From contig NC_134652.1 in the NCBI RefSeq assembly GCF_030463565.1, positions 17,151,397-17,215,396 of the forward strand: a DNA stretch of 64,000 nucleotides, in the 5' to 3' direction. Below the pieces are notes generated by a model that was not told where the DNA came from, did no database searches, and worked only from the letters and a program-made list of their open reading frames with translations. The DNA is from Pelecanus crispus. Its lineage: Eukaryota; Chordata; Aves; Pelecaniformes; Pelecanidae. Position numbers and translations under genes: made by a program. Below, piece after piece: positions 21,239-51,173 of this stretch (its first letter is position 1; every line of letters starts with the position of its first letter).

Positions 21239-24200
21239 TTACTTGGGGACCCGCCGGAGCTCGCTCATGAGCCAGAGCGCCATGCTGAGCAGCGCCAGGG
21301 AGCCCGACTGGTGCGTGGCGGCCAGAGGCGTGGGGACGTAGAGCAGCAGAGTGCTGACGCCCAGGCCCACCTGCCAAGAAGGGAGAAGGGGTAAGAGCGG
21401 CCGCGGATGCAGCGTTGATACACATCCCCAGCACAGAGTATGATGTAGAAAGGCCCGTGGCTACAGCCAGACTTCCCACCCTCAAATTCAGACTGTGCAT
21501 GCAGTAAGGTGAGGCCCTGGGTCTAGGCAGCTCCAGCTCTCAGCTCCAGGCTCTTGAGGCCAGCACAGATCCAAGCTGGGGACAGCTCTGTCTTGTGAAC
21601 GTGCTACAAGGACTAGAGGGAGGAAAAAAAAACATAAAGGGGTGGGAAGACAGTACCTGCATGCAAGCCACAGCCAATAAGGAAGTCACTGCCATCCTGG
21701 TCCTGCGCGGGAGTGGGATCTTCCGTGAGAAGAGGTACAGTGCTGTGACAGCTGTGACTGAGGCAATTCCCTACAGAAGAGAAGGGAAACAACCACCCTT
21801 CAAGAAAAGTTCAAAGGAAATGGGTGCAGCGGCCTTTGGCTGCACCGTCCAAGCAGTAAAATAAATTCTGTGAGCAATATTTAACTGTAGAAAAGTTAAT
21901 GGCCATGACTAAATCCTGGAGCTCCCAAGCCCACCAGGTTAACAGCCCTGAAATTTAACTGAAGATACAGAGTTCCATTTTTCTCCAAATTAATGCTTTA
22001 CTTTTCAATAGCTTTTCCTCATTTCTTCAAGTCATTAGCGATTATTTCTGCCTTCTCCCCATCTGTCACCTTGAAAACTAAAGGTGGAAGCTGTCATCTG
22101 GAAAGTTGGTCTCATTTTCACCACTCAGCTGTAGTTCACCAGCATAACCTTGCCATGCAGGTCACCCCAGGTGATTCCTCTTCTAAGTCACTTAAACTTT
22201 CATTTTAGTTTTAGCGATGGCTTAGTCCACAGCAGTGCCGGCAATGGTATTTAATATCTGGATTACTCTAACTAGCTATTTTCACAGGGTGCTACTAGTG
22301 TAAAGCAAGTTCAGAAATGCCAAAGGAAGCATTCAATATCGGGTTTTCCGAGTCTTGTCTCACACAGCTTTCCCAGACATTCAGTAGTGAGGGCAACCCT
22401 GGTCTGTAGCTCACGTTACAGAAAAGGAGACACAAAGAAATAAAGCCTGTAATTTGCGCAGGAGGAAGACGTCCTTGAGGAAGGAGGCTACATGGAAAAT
22501 AAATAAGAGTGCTAAACTTCCTCTTTCTGCAGAAGCAAATTGGTAACATGCTCTCAGGACCTTCAGACACCCTGGATATCACTCAAGCTGACAGAACCAC
22601 AGCCCAAAGAGGACAGCTTGGCTGCAGGAGGCAACCAAGAAGCAGCACAGACACAGCAGGAAGACGGCACTTACCAAGATCCTGTGATCAAACTGTACAG
22701 TTGTAGGATTCTCAAAGATATTTCTCAGCACAGGGGAGAAGGCAAGGAGATCATCCGGGATCCAGCGCTCCCCCATTTTGGGGAAGGAATTGTACACAAG
22801 GCCAGCATCCAGCCCTGCTACAAAGGCACCTGCAATTCCAGAGCAGAAAATGAGACTACCAGAGTAGGCACAGGTGGCACTCCAGGTTGCACAGCTCCAA
22901 CTCAAGAGCTCAGCTTGACCCTGACTTTCTTTCAGGAACGCATACAGATATCACATAGCAGCAGGCAGGCTAGAAGGTGCATCTCCACCTGCTCAGGGAA
23001 GACCAGTAAGGGAGGTTCTTGACTGTCAGCTCCCTGAGAGCAATGAAGTTTTCCCAGAAAACATGATGGGGTTGTTCACAGTCCCCAACAGACCGGAAGA
23101 AAAACAAGGCAGTGAGAAACGAGTCGCAGATGCGACAGCAGCAAGAAACACTCTTACCTGAAAGGGCGGTAAGAAAAATGAGAGCTGTAGTGCCATGAGC
23201 AAATTGCCTCAGGCGAAGGAGCTGATGGGTCTCCGGTAACTATAAAAGAAAATTAAAAAAAGAAAGAAAATAATCAAGGCAAAGCATTTCCAGTGCTGTT
23301 TGCAGCAGGTAAGAAAAGCCTTCACTACGTATACGGGCCAAGGGGTTGGCCTGTGTTTTACAGGAGGAATCTAGAGACCACCATGCAGCACAGTCACACT
23401 TCAGTGGTTCCTCAAAACCACAACTAAGTGAGTCCAACCCTGTGCAGAATCGGAAGTGGCCACTGGACAGTTACTGGCACAAAACATTTAGTCCAGCCAG
23501 GCACACCCCTGCCTGAGCTTGCATGAACTCTGAGGCTAATCACTTTTGAGCGGAACAGCACGAGTCAAAGGAAGCATCCCATAACCGAGAAGTTTACAGA
23601 AAGGGTATTTTATAATGCAGAATAAGATCAGTCAGGAACAGACACTAAAACGGAAGCACCATCATCCTTCACACCCTTTCCTCACCCTTCACATCACCCC
23701 CCTAACCCTTTGAATTGACACGACCCTGTGCTTTTGACTCCTGACGCACCACTCCATACCTTGTGTCGTGGAAGCACCAAAGACAGCCCCGTCCACAGGC
23801 TAGCAGAGTACAGAACCAGCGCGGAGCCGAGATGTGCTGCGAGACGGTACTGACTGACTCGAGGAATGTCATAAGAGTCTGGCTTCTCTTCCAGCCCGCT
23901 CTTCACCATGTACCATCCCAGCAGTCCCTGGCAAAAAAAGAGAGGGGTCAGAGCCAGCTCCCCTATGCCACTCTATTGCCCTTCATCAGAAAGAGGGGCC
24001 AGCAAATAACCCTTCCCATCTCCTCAGCACAGATAGGGCCGCAGCGACTGCAAAGACGCGATAAACATTAGGGGCAAAGCAACTGGTTTCCTCCATCTTC
24101 AACCAGCTACCAGCACTGATACCCCCCAAGCTTTCACAAATCCTACTGCCTCAACTATGCTCGATCAGAAGATATTCACGGGAGATGCTGCCACTAACCC

Positions 24201-25448
24201 CTGCAGCTACGGAGCTTGCTCACCTGGAAGCAGACCAGCCCGCAGAGCGCAAGAACACAGCCCTTCATGGGGCGGCTTAGCCAGCCCTTTCGCCAGAAGT
24301 AGGCGGCAGGCAGAATGTAGGCCAAACCCACAACACGGCCCCACATACGGTGCGAATACTCCATGTACCAAATGAACTTGAACTCTGTCAGCGTCATGTC
24401 ATGATTCAGGCTGTTAAAGACAGTAAAACAAAGAACTGCTCAATGTGATGTGCCAGTCCTGGTTCCCGCGACATGGGATCACCTTCCTCAGAGAAAGACA
24501 GACATGCGTGTACTTTCCCAGTGATGTAGGAAAACATCTCCCTTCTTGCAAGAGTTCCTTGTGTTGCTCAGTTGCAGGAGGGATGCTCCCAGCCCACCCT
24601 CCTTCCACTTTTGCACACTCACATTTTAAATTCCGGGAACTGCTGGTACTTCTGGAACTCGGCTTCCCACTCCTGCTGCGTTCTCGGGGGTTTCATCTCT
24701 TTCACCAGGTGCCAGTCAACCATAGAGAGGCCCGATTCTGTCAGCCTGGGAGCAGATAGAGACACCGGCGGGCACAATTCAGTATGCAGCTCTACTGAGC
24801 CGACACGAGAGCTCTTGGCTGTGCTAGACAACCCTTGAACTCACAGTTAGGAACAGGATGGCGATCAGGGAGTCTGTGAGTGAGCAACAGACCTAAAATC
24901 ACCAAAAATGCGTGAAAGTTATTCCCAGCTGGCATCACTGCACTACGGACAGCGTCTCTCTGGCACTCCCAGCCCCACCCCACGACGTCCCCCTGCAGCC
25001 AGGAAGGGAAGACACGAGAGGGGCTCTCACAGGCGCACTCGGGGCGGGTCCCACCCGCGGGAGGCAGCTGCAGGCCGCAGGTGCAGCGCAGGCGGGCGGC
25101 GGGCACCGCTGCCTCCACAGGGCCTAAACTGCGAGCCCCTCCAAGAGCCCCGGAGCGGAGGCGGCCGAACCGGTGCCAGTGGGGCGGGGGGTGCCGCGCT
25201 CACCTGGTGACGCCGCCCAGCACCACGGCGCCGGCCACGGCGCCGCTGCAGGCCAGGAGCCATCGCCCCACGGCGGGCGGGACGGCGGGCGGGACGGCGG
25301 GCGCCTGCTGCAGGAGCCGCCGCTGAAGGCACCGCTGCGGGGGGAGCTGCGGGGGGAGCCGCGGGGCGGGGGCGGGGGCCGGAGCCGCCCCCCCCCGCGC
25401 GGGCAGCAGGAGCGGGAGCCGGACGCCGCCGCGCGCCGCACGCAGCAT
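21239..25448 (-). CDS. COX15: Heme A synthase COX15 (8 exons)
   Basis: A mitochondrial inner-membrane enzyme that oxidises the methyl group of heme O to make heme A for cytochrome c oxidase. Exons (minus): 25204-25448, 24623-24745, 24224-24410, 23760-23927, 23158-23239, 22675-22829, 21657-21770, 21239-21370, giving 401 residues (human 410). Recognisable blocks include [69 protein letters not shown] and [12 protein letters not shown]; they contain the His residues expected to bind heme. Residues 1-80 are a poorly conserved Arg/Pro/Ala-rich transit region including a 12-nt tandem repeat (PAVP units, 25272-25301). The gene is divergent from CUTC and tandem with ATP6V0E2. Confidence 0.97.
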
Positions 25449-25901
25449 CCCGAGTGACCCCGGAAGTGGCGCGCGCCGCCGGAAGCAGGGCGAGCACTTC
25501 CGGACACACCTGGGCGTCACCATGACAATCCCCGGCACGTGACCGAGAGCCAGCAGCGACCCCCGCGCGCCGCCAGCGCAGGTGAGGGCGCGTGCGAGGC
25601 GGGGGCGGGGCCCGGGCGGTGGCGGGGGCGGGGCCGCGACGCCGGGGGCGGGGCTTAACGCCGCAGCGCGCGAGCGAGGCGCGCCGGCTCCCCCGCCCCC
25701 CGCCTCCACCCTCCCGCGCCCGCCCTCGCGCCCGCGGGCGGCGCGGGCCCTGGGCCGCGAGGGGGCGAGGCCGGAAGCGGGAGCGAGGGGGCGGGGCCTG
25801 CGGCGGAAGTAGGGCGGGGGCGGCGAGGCGGGCGGCGGCGGTGCGGAGCAGGGCGGCCGCCATGGGGCGGGCCGGGCTGACGGCGTGGCTTTCCCCCAGG
25901 T
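25449..25901. promoter_or_regulatory. Bidirectional CpG promoter, COX15 / CUTC
   Basis: Only 453 bases separate the two start codons, all of it CpG-rich. ETS/GABP-type cores sit at 25460-25468 (CCGGAAGTG), 25479-25485 (CCGGAAG) and 25495-25503 (CACTTCCGG). A CACGTGAC E-box is at 25536-25543. ETS/GABP sites are typical of nuclear genes for mitochondrial proteins. A good splice donor at 25582 (CAG|GTGAGG) probably closes a non-coding CUTC exon 1. Confidence 0.8.
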
Positions 25902-28900
25902 ATGGACGATGGCTTCCTCATGGAGGTGTGCGTGGACTCAGTGGAGTCCGCCGTCAACGCGGAGCGCGGAGGTAAGGCCCGGGGGGCCTCGGGGGAGGGG
26001 GCGGCAGCGCGGCGGGCCCGGTTCTGACCTGCCTTTCCCCAGGGGCCGGCCGGATCGAGCTGTGCGCGGGCCTCGTGGAAGGAGGGACCACGCCGAGCAT
26101 GGGTGAGCCTCGCCCGCCCCCGTCCTGCGGCGGCCCGGGCCCCGTCCCGCCCCCCCCCCCCCCCCCCCAGCCGGCTCCCCCTCCCCGGGGGCCGGCGTGC
26201 CCGGCGCTCCCTCCTGAGCTCCCTTCTTCCCTTTCCCTCCTCCTGCACCCCCTCTCCGCCAGCGCGGCTCCCCCCTGCCCTGCGTACCCCGCCGCTGTCC
26301 CGCCCTGCCTCCCCCGGGGGCCAGAGCGGCCGTAGCTGGGTGCGGAGCTGCCTCTCCCCCCCCAGGGCTGCTGCAGGTGGTGAAGCAGTGCGTGAGGGTC
26401 CCAGTGTTCGTCATGATCCGACCTCGCGGCGGCGATTTCCTCTACTCGGACCGGGAGGTGGAAGTGATGAAAGCCGATATCCGCCTTGCCAAGCTGCATG
26501 GGGCCGACGGGCTGGTGTTCGGGGCCCTCACTGAGGACGGGCGCATTGATACTGAGCTCTGCACAGCGCTGCTGGGTAAGAGTGTCTCCAGGCAGAAATG
26601 CTGCGCTGAGCTATGTGCAATGTCTGCTGGCACCGGCGGCAGGAGTTCACTGCTGCTCTGTCCGGTGCTGTAGAAAGACCTGCAGTGTGCTTTGGTCTGC
26701 GTGTCTTGTCTGCGGTCTTGCTGTCTCTCTCCACCTTCTCCAGTTTCATGTGTTGTCATACCTGTGAGACAGTAAATAGGTAAGAAGTTTTGCAGATCAA
26801 GGACCGCTGCCCCAAGCAGTTCACACAGAGTTTGAGGCCACCTGGGACATAATAGCGGGGTTTAAGGAGAGAGGCTTAGGTGAGCTGCTTTGGGGACATC
26901 AGAGTATTAAACTGTTGGATTCTCTCCGTTCTTTGTTTTTGTTGCCCTTTGTTCTTTTCCTTACATCCCTGCTGCAGGTGTCTAGGATATGTCTCTCGTG
27001 GACTTTGGCCTTGCGGGTAGCTGGCAACTCATCTTCATTTTTTCCTCTAACACACCCAGTGAGAAAAGATAATGAGAGAGAGGTGGAAATGTATAAAAGG
27101 CTACTGAAGCTGCAGTGGGAAATTGTTAGTCCAGACCCCTAACACACAGGGAGAAAGAGAATTTGCTTCCACATCTTTTCTGTGAGCTACAGCCAAAGCT
27201 AAAGAGGGCTGAGTCTTTCCCTGCTGATGTGGTGCTGAGGTTCTCGTATGAAGGTAAATGTGCTGTAGGGAGTGCAGCAAAAGAGAGGGGTCTTGCCAGG
27301 ATTTGCCTCCACTAGAGCAATGAAGTGGTCTGCTGGAACCAGCGTTTCCAGGGCAGGAGATGGTTGGATTTCTTTTCATAGAAATAAATAACTTTTACCC
27401 AGTAAATAGAGCCCCACTGGTGAAGTTTGCTGTGGTCTGAGAGAGAGCGGAAATTATAGGCAGTGAAAGAAATCGCAAAAATCAACTCTTCTGCTTTCAA
27501 AGAGCACTGGTCCTGTCCCTTCCCCAGACAGATGAGACAACTGTCCTGCTTCCTTCCTGCAGGGAAGGACATCTCTGGCAGGAATGAGGGTTCTGCATGA
27601 TCCAGATGAGATGGGGGATTTTGGTGTCACTCATAAAAACAAAGGTTTGTTGCTTCCTTAAAAGGCAGAATAACTCTTCTCTGCCAAAGAGGAGCAGCTG
27701 TGTTGTTTCCAGCAAGTACTGGGAATCTTCTGAGCTGGAGCCAGGAATGGCCCGAGAACCCTTTGCCCTCTTCCATCTCCTGTGCTTTTCTGGTTCTAGC
27801 AGAAGGGACTCTGTGCCAGCCCTGACTGACCATATGTCTTCTTATTGCAGCTGTGTGCCGTCCCCTGCCGGTCACATTTCACCGAGGTGAGTGGCCTGGG
27901 ACAGTGGCCCTGGCACGGACCCTGCTGCCAGGGGAGGGTGGGGCTGGGAGGGAGCTGAGCTTTGTGTACTTTGGTCATTCTTTGGAGGGGGAGAAAGCGC
28001 TGTATGCTGTGCAAGAGCAGCCTGTGGCTGGGCTGTTCCCCCAGGAGGGGAAAGGTCCAGGCTTGGGGGATGTGTCACTGCCCTTTGTGGAGAGGAGGTG
28101 TCTGAGGAGCTGAGCATGGTGGCCCTGCCACTGCTGCGAGGGGGACATTATAGTCAGGGGCTGTGGCTCCCCACAGGGGTGGCCAGCTGTGAGAAGGACC
28201 CCTTCCTGTCATTGTCTCCTGGGCTCCTGAGCTGGCTGGGGGCAGGGCTTGAGCACGACTTGCTGAGCGATTTCTGAGCTGTTGTGTTGGTGTCTCAGCC
28301 TTTGACATGGTGCACGACCCTCTGGTGGCATTGGAGACCCTGATTTCTCTGGGGTTTGAGCGCGTGTTGACAAGTGGCTGTGACAGCTCAGCACTGGAAG
28401 GATTGTCCTTAATTAAGAGACTTGCGGAACAGGTAAGTGTTCCCTGTGCTCCCCTGGGTTGCCACAGCTGCTTCCTGGGCATTGCCTGGAGGCAGGTCCT
28501 TCGTGCTGGCCCTCGTCTCTGTAAGGAAACTTCTTTCAAGGAGCACTTGCCCTTCTTGTCTGGCCTGGCTTTAATCTGCTTTCCTAAGTCCATGTGGGCT
28601 GGACCGCGAAGTCTCCCACAGCAAAGACTTGTTGGGTTGTTCTTGTTTGCAGACTGGGAGGAGGGTGGTAAGAGTTGGTTTCAGCAGCTGATGTGATTAG
28701 CTCGTGTAAACAGCAAAGTGAGGTCCCTGCCAGGGTCTCACAGTTGCTGTTAGGAAAATGCGACAGATGTACCTGAGAGGTAGCCAGGAGGGATAGAGAG
28801 GCAGGAGGAAATGGTGATGAACTGTCTTAGCTGTAACTGCAAAGTCTTTTCACTTTTCCTTGTAAAACATGAATGGTACAAAAAAAGATGGGTGAGAGTG

Positions 28901-30272
28901 CATGAATCGTAAGCCACAGTGACATCCATGAGCTTATGGAAGGCGCTGCCTGTTCTTTGCCGCCCCACAAATGCACGTGCGGACGTAGTGCTGAGCAATA
29001 TCGCTAACGTGTTATTCTTCTTTCAGGCGAAGGGCAGAATTGTGGTGGTGCCAGGTAATGTTTTTTGTCACCTGTAACAGGTCCTGTAGACCCTAGCCCC
29101 TGCTTCCTAGCCTCTTGCCCTGGGTTGCGCTGTCTAATCTGGCCTTCCGAGCCAGGCCCCCAGGAGGAGGAGCTCCTGCCCTGGTGCGGGTAAGGGCCAT
29201 GCAGCCAGCTGGGGATGGCAGAGGCCTGCAGCTGCTGCTCACTGGGGGATTTGGGGACAGCTCTAGATCTGTGGGAGAACATGAGCCAAGGCTTCTCCCA
29301 TCTCTTATCACATGCCTGGGTCTCCGTTGTACTAAGGGCTGTCTTTTCCCTTCGGTGTAGATGGTGCTTGTCCCTTAGGGGGTAGGTCCTGGGGTGATGT
29401 TGGGTCTGGGACGGGGCCATCTGCGCTGTGTGTGACACCGGGATTCTTCCCACCAGGGGGTGGCATCACAGAGCGCAATCTGCAGAGGATTCTGGAAGGC
29501 TCCACCGCTTCTGAGTTTCACTGCTCTGCTCGCTCAGCCCGGGACTCGGGGATGAAGTTCAGGTAACTGATGATTTATTTTTTTTTTTTTAGCAAAACTG
29601 TACAAGGGAAAAGCTGGATTAATGTGAACGTGACTTTGTAGAACAGGCATAAATTTCAAACGGCTTCCTGGGTGCTAATTGTGCTCTTGTGCTTGGGATC
29701 ATGATGCCTGGCTCTGTATTCTGCAGTGTATGAATCCAGTGGTGCTCATCATCTGGACACAAGCTCCATGCAGAACCGGATCCTTGGGGCATTTCTGCTG
29801 CTAATGCTGCCCTAGGGCTTGTGAGTGCACTTCTGTGGCGCTTGGGAAGGCAGGTTTTGGTGTAGTTGCCTTAGACCTTTAACACAAGTGTGTAGGATTT
29901 GGAAGGGCAATGGGATGTGCTACTCTGAGGAATGAGTGAGGAACTGCTTACATTTGTCCACAGGTCTGCATTGGGTTTCTGTTGATGCTGTTGTTTCTTG
30001 CCTTTGGATTCTTCTTTCTATTACTGTCTCATCTTTGGTTTGGGTGGCACCAGCAGGTTCTCTGGCCACCGCTGAGACTAGGGGAGATAGTGGGTTTTTC
30101 TTAGTGTGTCTTACTCACCTGTTATCACCTGCAGATAGTAACCAGTGGTTTTCCTGACAGAAATCCGAACGTTGCCATGGGAGCATCCTTCTCTGCCCCT
30201 GAATACTCCATAAAGGTGGCAGATGTGGCCAAAGTGAGGACCCTGAACGCGATCGCAAAGAACATTCTGTAG
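25902..30272 (+). CDS. CUTC: Copper homeostasis protein CutC homologue (8 coding exons)
   Basis: A TIM-barrel protein of the CutC family that binds Cu(I) in human and is linked to copper homeostasis. Coding exons: 25902-25971 (exon opens at 25900), 26043-26102, 26366-26575, 27851-27886, 28299-28432, 29027-29054, 29457-29562, 30161-30272, giving 271 residues (human 273). Hallmarks are MEVCVDSVES, EGGTTPSMG, FVMIRPRGGDFLYS, GADGLVFGAL, PVTFHRAFDM, ERVLTSGCDSSALEG and FHCSARSARDSGMKFR. Cys10 and Cys31 correspond to the human Cys31/Cys52 pair. The protein starts MDDGFLMEV directly after a splice acceptor, so the human first coding exon has no recognisable counterpart here. A strong-context ATG at 25862 is out of frame and would be removed by splicing from the donor at 25582. 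Confidence 0.96.
26150..26168. repeat. C19 homopolymer in a CUTC intron
   Basis: An unbroken run of 19 C lies between the second and third coding exons. It could form G-quadruplex or i-motif structures and is prone to sequencing error in length. Confidence 0.9.
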
Positions 30273-30454
30273 TGGAAGGCACCGTGCTGGGACAAGAACG
30301 CTGAGACTCCAGGGTCTTCTCTGCCACATGGACCGATGGGTACCGCTTCCGTCCTCAGGCTGCAGAGGATGTGAACTAGGTGATGAAGCCTGACATCTCT
30401 TCCCTTGGCTTCCCCTGAATGACCAGTCCCTGGCCTGGAAACTTGGCCATTTTA

Positions 30455-30574
30455 AATAAAAGGACTTATTCCCAGATGTTGCGGCAACAAGCTGTTCGTC
30501 AGTATTTGGGAGGAAGGGAGCTGAGCAAGTAGGGGGACTGAATTGTGTAGCACTGCATGTGATTGTCAAATAAA
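30455..30574 (+). terminator. CUTC poly(A) signals
   Basis: AATAAA occurs at 30455-30460 and again at 30569-30574, about 180 and 300 bases after the stop codon. Either gives a short 3' UTR; the second is followed by a T-rich stretch near 30604. Confidence 0.75.
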
Positions 30575-30619
30575 CACTGCAGCTGCCCCCCTCTTGCTGT
30601 GCTTTTTTAAAATTTATTT

Positions 30620-33560
30620 ATATTTTACAGGTAAGAGTGTGATCTGTGTTGCGTAGCCTGAATCAATTGGGCCCCTCCTGCACCAGAGGAGAATACAGTC
30701 ACATCCAGAATGCCAGGGAGGGAAACAGCATAGCTGCTAGGTAGAAAGAAGCACATTGATAGGTAGAGGTGGTGAACACATTAAGTTCTAATGGGAAGGA
30801 GCTTCTAGCTACCTGACTGATTAGGTGAGGTCATTATGAGGCATCCTGGGCTGTGGGCCGTGACTGCTTGAGGTGGGGCGGGCGTATGGTGAGATTCCTT
30901 GGGAAGACAAGGTGCTTTTTCTCAGGGAGTTTCCAGGTTCTTTTCCCAGCATGAAGCACAAACTGCTCGTTCTCCAGACAGTGCTCGGGGGAATGGGCCT
31001 GTTGGGTTATTGCTGCCTAGTCAGAATTGAAGCCTTAGACTCATTTCAGTTACCCTGCAAAATACCCAACGAAAGATCTGAATGGTGTCATAGCAGTCCA
31101 CTAAAAGAGTAGAGACCCAGAGATAAAGTGCCTTTATTCTTGCTGCCTGCTCTTCTCTAAAAGATCCACAAAGCTCAAGATAAATCCCCCTGACAGCAGA
31201 AATAGCGGACCTTCTTAGAAAGCAAAAAACAGGGTTCAGATTTGTCTGCCCATCTGGGCAATAGCATACAGACTGTGAGGATGTACAGGAAAATGTAATA
31301 CTTGACAAGGTGGCAGCACCTTTTGTCACCTTAAACAGAATCAGGTTGTTGAAAACCTATAACCAAGACTAACTACGTATCTTCAGCTCAAAGGGTACCT
31401 CCACCTTTTCACGTGGATCCATCAGAGGTATCGGTGTCTCTCAAAACACACCTCGGGAATGTTCATGGTAGTTCTCAACATAGGAGCTGGGAAGGGAATG
31501 GCTGCTTAGTGCTGGTGTCAAAGCCTGCTTCAGCACTGACAGATGTGCAGGCAGTGGGAAGGATCCAAACTCAGAAGAAGAAATTACTAAATTTGTGGTT
31601 ATGGTCAATATAGTTCAGAATACCTGATTTAAGAGTTCATGGCTTATGTTGTGAGATTTTGTGAGTCATGGTGATGATTAAGATACTGGTAGCTCAATTA
31701 ACAAGAATATTCTGCTGGCATACCTCCCCCCCCGCCCCCAGCATCATAAACGCAGAGTTTCATTCTTTTGTGTAAAGTTTTTTTTAAAAAAAAAAAGGGG
31801 GGGGGGGGGGAAGAAAGAAAGACAAAGACTTTCGAACTCACATGGGGTTACAGCATAACAAAGCAGAGAAACAAACCCTTCAGAAACAGAGATGAGCAGT
31901 GAGGGCTGGACTAATTTGTAGATTGCCTTGCAGAAGGCTCTGTCCTGGACCAGACCCTGTGTGAGACAGGCATGAAGCAGTGCCTAATTTTGAAAACTTA
32001 AGTTATAAGATGGTGGACAACAGATGGGTAAAGGCAGGGGAGCACAGGGAAATGGTGTGGTATTGGTGGCCAAAGAGGTCTTACCACTTTGATTAGCTTG
32101 GTCCCGGTGAACATTTTCTTGGTACTGTAGTGAAGGAAGCTTTATGGAAGGAGCTTAAGGACAGTGAGGTAGCTTTGTGGGTTTTTAGGAGGAGCATGTC
32201 TCAGGTCTGAAGGTAGAGAAAGTGGGGGGGGGTGTTTGCTTTGAACATTAAAGGTAGCTGGCATCCTGTGCTGAGCAAAACACTTCAACTCTGAATGAGA
32301 GACCAAAGATGGAGTGAAGATGGGCTGTGATATGTACTGAAAACCAAGACAAGCGATGGACAGAGCATTAAATAGGAAGGTGTCGCGAGCAAGTGGTCCC
32401 CTTGCAGCAGTGCTTCAGGTGGGTACGAGCAAGGCCAGAGGACATCTGTTCCAGCAAGCAGAAAGAAGAGTCACGTCAGCACTCTGGATGGAGAAGGGCT
32501 GAAGGAGTGACTGCTCCATTCACTTATTTCTTAGCTGTTGCATCAGATCGCTGCTCGCATCAGCAGTGTATTGGTTCTGGCCTGGAGGACCTAAGCACTA
32601 GGGGTAGCTTTATTTACAGAACCAAGTGGATTTAATCAGACAAGCCAATAATAATTAACCAATGAGTTGGACATTGAACCTTTCTCTGGTATTGATGGTA
32701 AGGGGGTTGTTCCTGAGCAATTACTCATTGTATCATCCTTGACTTCTGAGCTATCTACTAACTCCATGAACAATGAGACAGCAGAATCCTTGCAGTCACC
32801 CTGCTGTCCCCTTTTACCTACTGCACTTCAAGAGCATGCATGATAAAGCAAATTCAGTTCCAGCCTTAGAGTAGTACCACCCCTACCTGCCCCCCTCCTC
32901 CACCTTTCTAAGCAGCAGGGTAATGATTTAGGAATGGTCTTCTGGCTGTCTCGGATGTTGGGGGTTGCCCTACAATGAAGATTCAAAGTCTCTTTTGGGT
33001 TTTGTGGTCAGCCAGGTGCCGTAACACGCAGACAACACGGAGATGTGGGAAAGGGAGAAGCAAAGGGAAAAGCTGGGAAAGTCTCCAAGCTCTGCAGGCC
33101 AGAAGAAGTTGGTAAAAGGAACCTGGATTCTGGGGACTCAGAAAGACCACTGCAGCATGCGGTCAGCTCAGCTGCCAGATGCTTCCCAGGTTGCCAGGCC
33201 TGGAGGAATGCTGGTGTCCTGGGCCTCCTTGCTGGGTGGCACATGACAAAAAGGGTACTGTCACCTTTGGCTCTTGAGGGAACAGCCTCTGCTGGACTTC
33301 TTGGCAGCATTCAGCACACTTGTTCTGGCAGGAGAGATCTGTTGCACTGAAGTAGTGTCTTTAGTGGGTCCATACGAGCTTGTCTGTTGGTGTGCACTGA
33401 TGAAGGCTGTAGTTTCTGAGCAATGGCTGTGGTGTCCTGCAGTGACTCTGACAGTGGCTTCCCTGCTTCTCCCCTTTGATCTCTTTCTCCGGTCTTCGTC
33501 TCCTCCCTTCCCCAGAGCCCATGCAGTTTCCAAAGCCCTTTTGGTCACTGCTTTGGTCTG
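30620..33560. other. Intergenic region between CUTC and ABCC2
   Basis: No exon, RNA gene or clearly classifiable transposable element was recognised. The DNA is less GC-rich than the flanking genes. Its only notable structures are a C-rich run at 31726-31739 and a T8-A11-G14 block at 31778-31810 followed by GAAA repeats. Confidence 0.6.
31726..31823. repeat. Opposed C-run and T/A/G homopolymer block
   Basis: C8-G-C5 (31726-31739) is followed 57 bases later by T8, A11 and G14 (31778-31810), then an AAGA-type repeat. The C and G runs are complementary and could pair as a stem, and the G14 run could form a G-quadruplex. Length errors in the assembly are possible. Confidence 0.85.
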
Positions 33561-33582
33561 CCGTGTTGTGCAATAGCACCAA

Positions 33583-33595
33583 GTTAACAATTAAC
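33583..33595. promoter_or_regulatory. HNF1-type site in ABCC2 promoter
   Basis: GTTAACAATTAAC differs by one base from the HNF1 consensus GTTAATNATTAAC and is itself a near-palindrome. It lies 132-144 bases upstream of the ABCC2 start codon. HNF1 drives liver, kidney and gut genes, the tissues where ABCC2 acts. A looser HNF4-like CAAAGGGGA element occurs on the minus strand near 33470-33480. Confidence 0.65.
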
Positions 33596-33726
33596 TGCAT
33601 GTCATCAGGGATTTGTCCTAACACCACTTGAGGGTGTGTAGGGAATTTTGTCCCAAGCATCTACCCAGGATTCTCACAGCCAGGCAGAGTGAGGGGAAGG
33701 AGCTGCTGTCTCTTCTCCCCTGAGCC

Positions 33727-51173
<17,447 letters not shown>

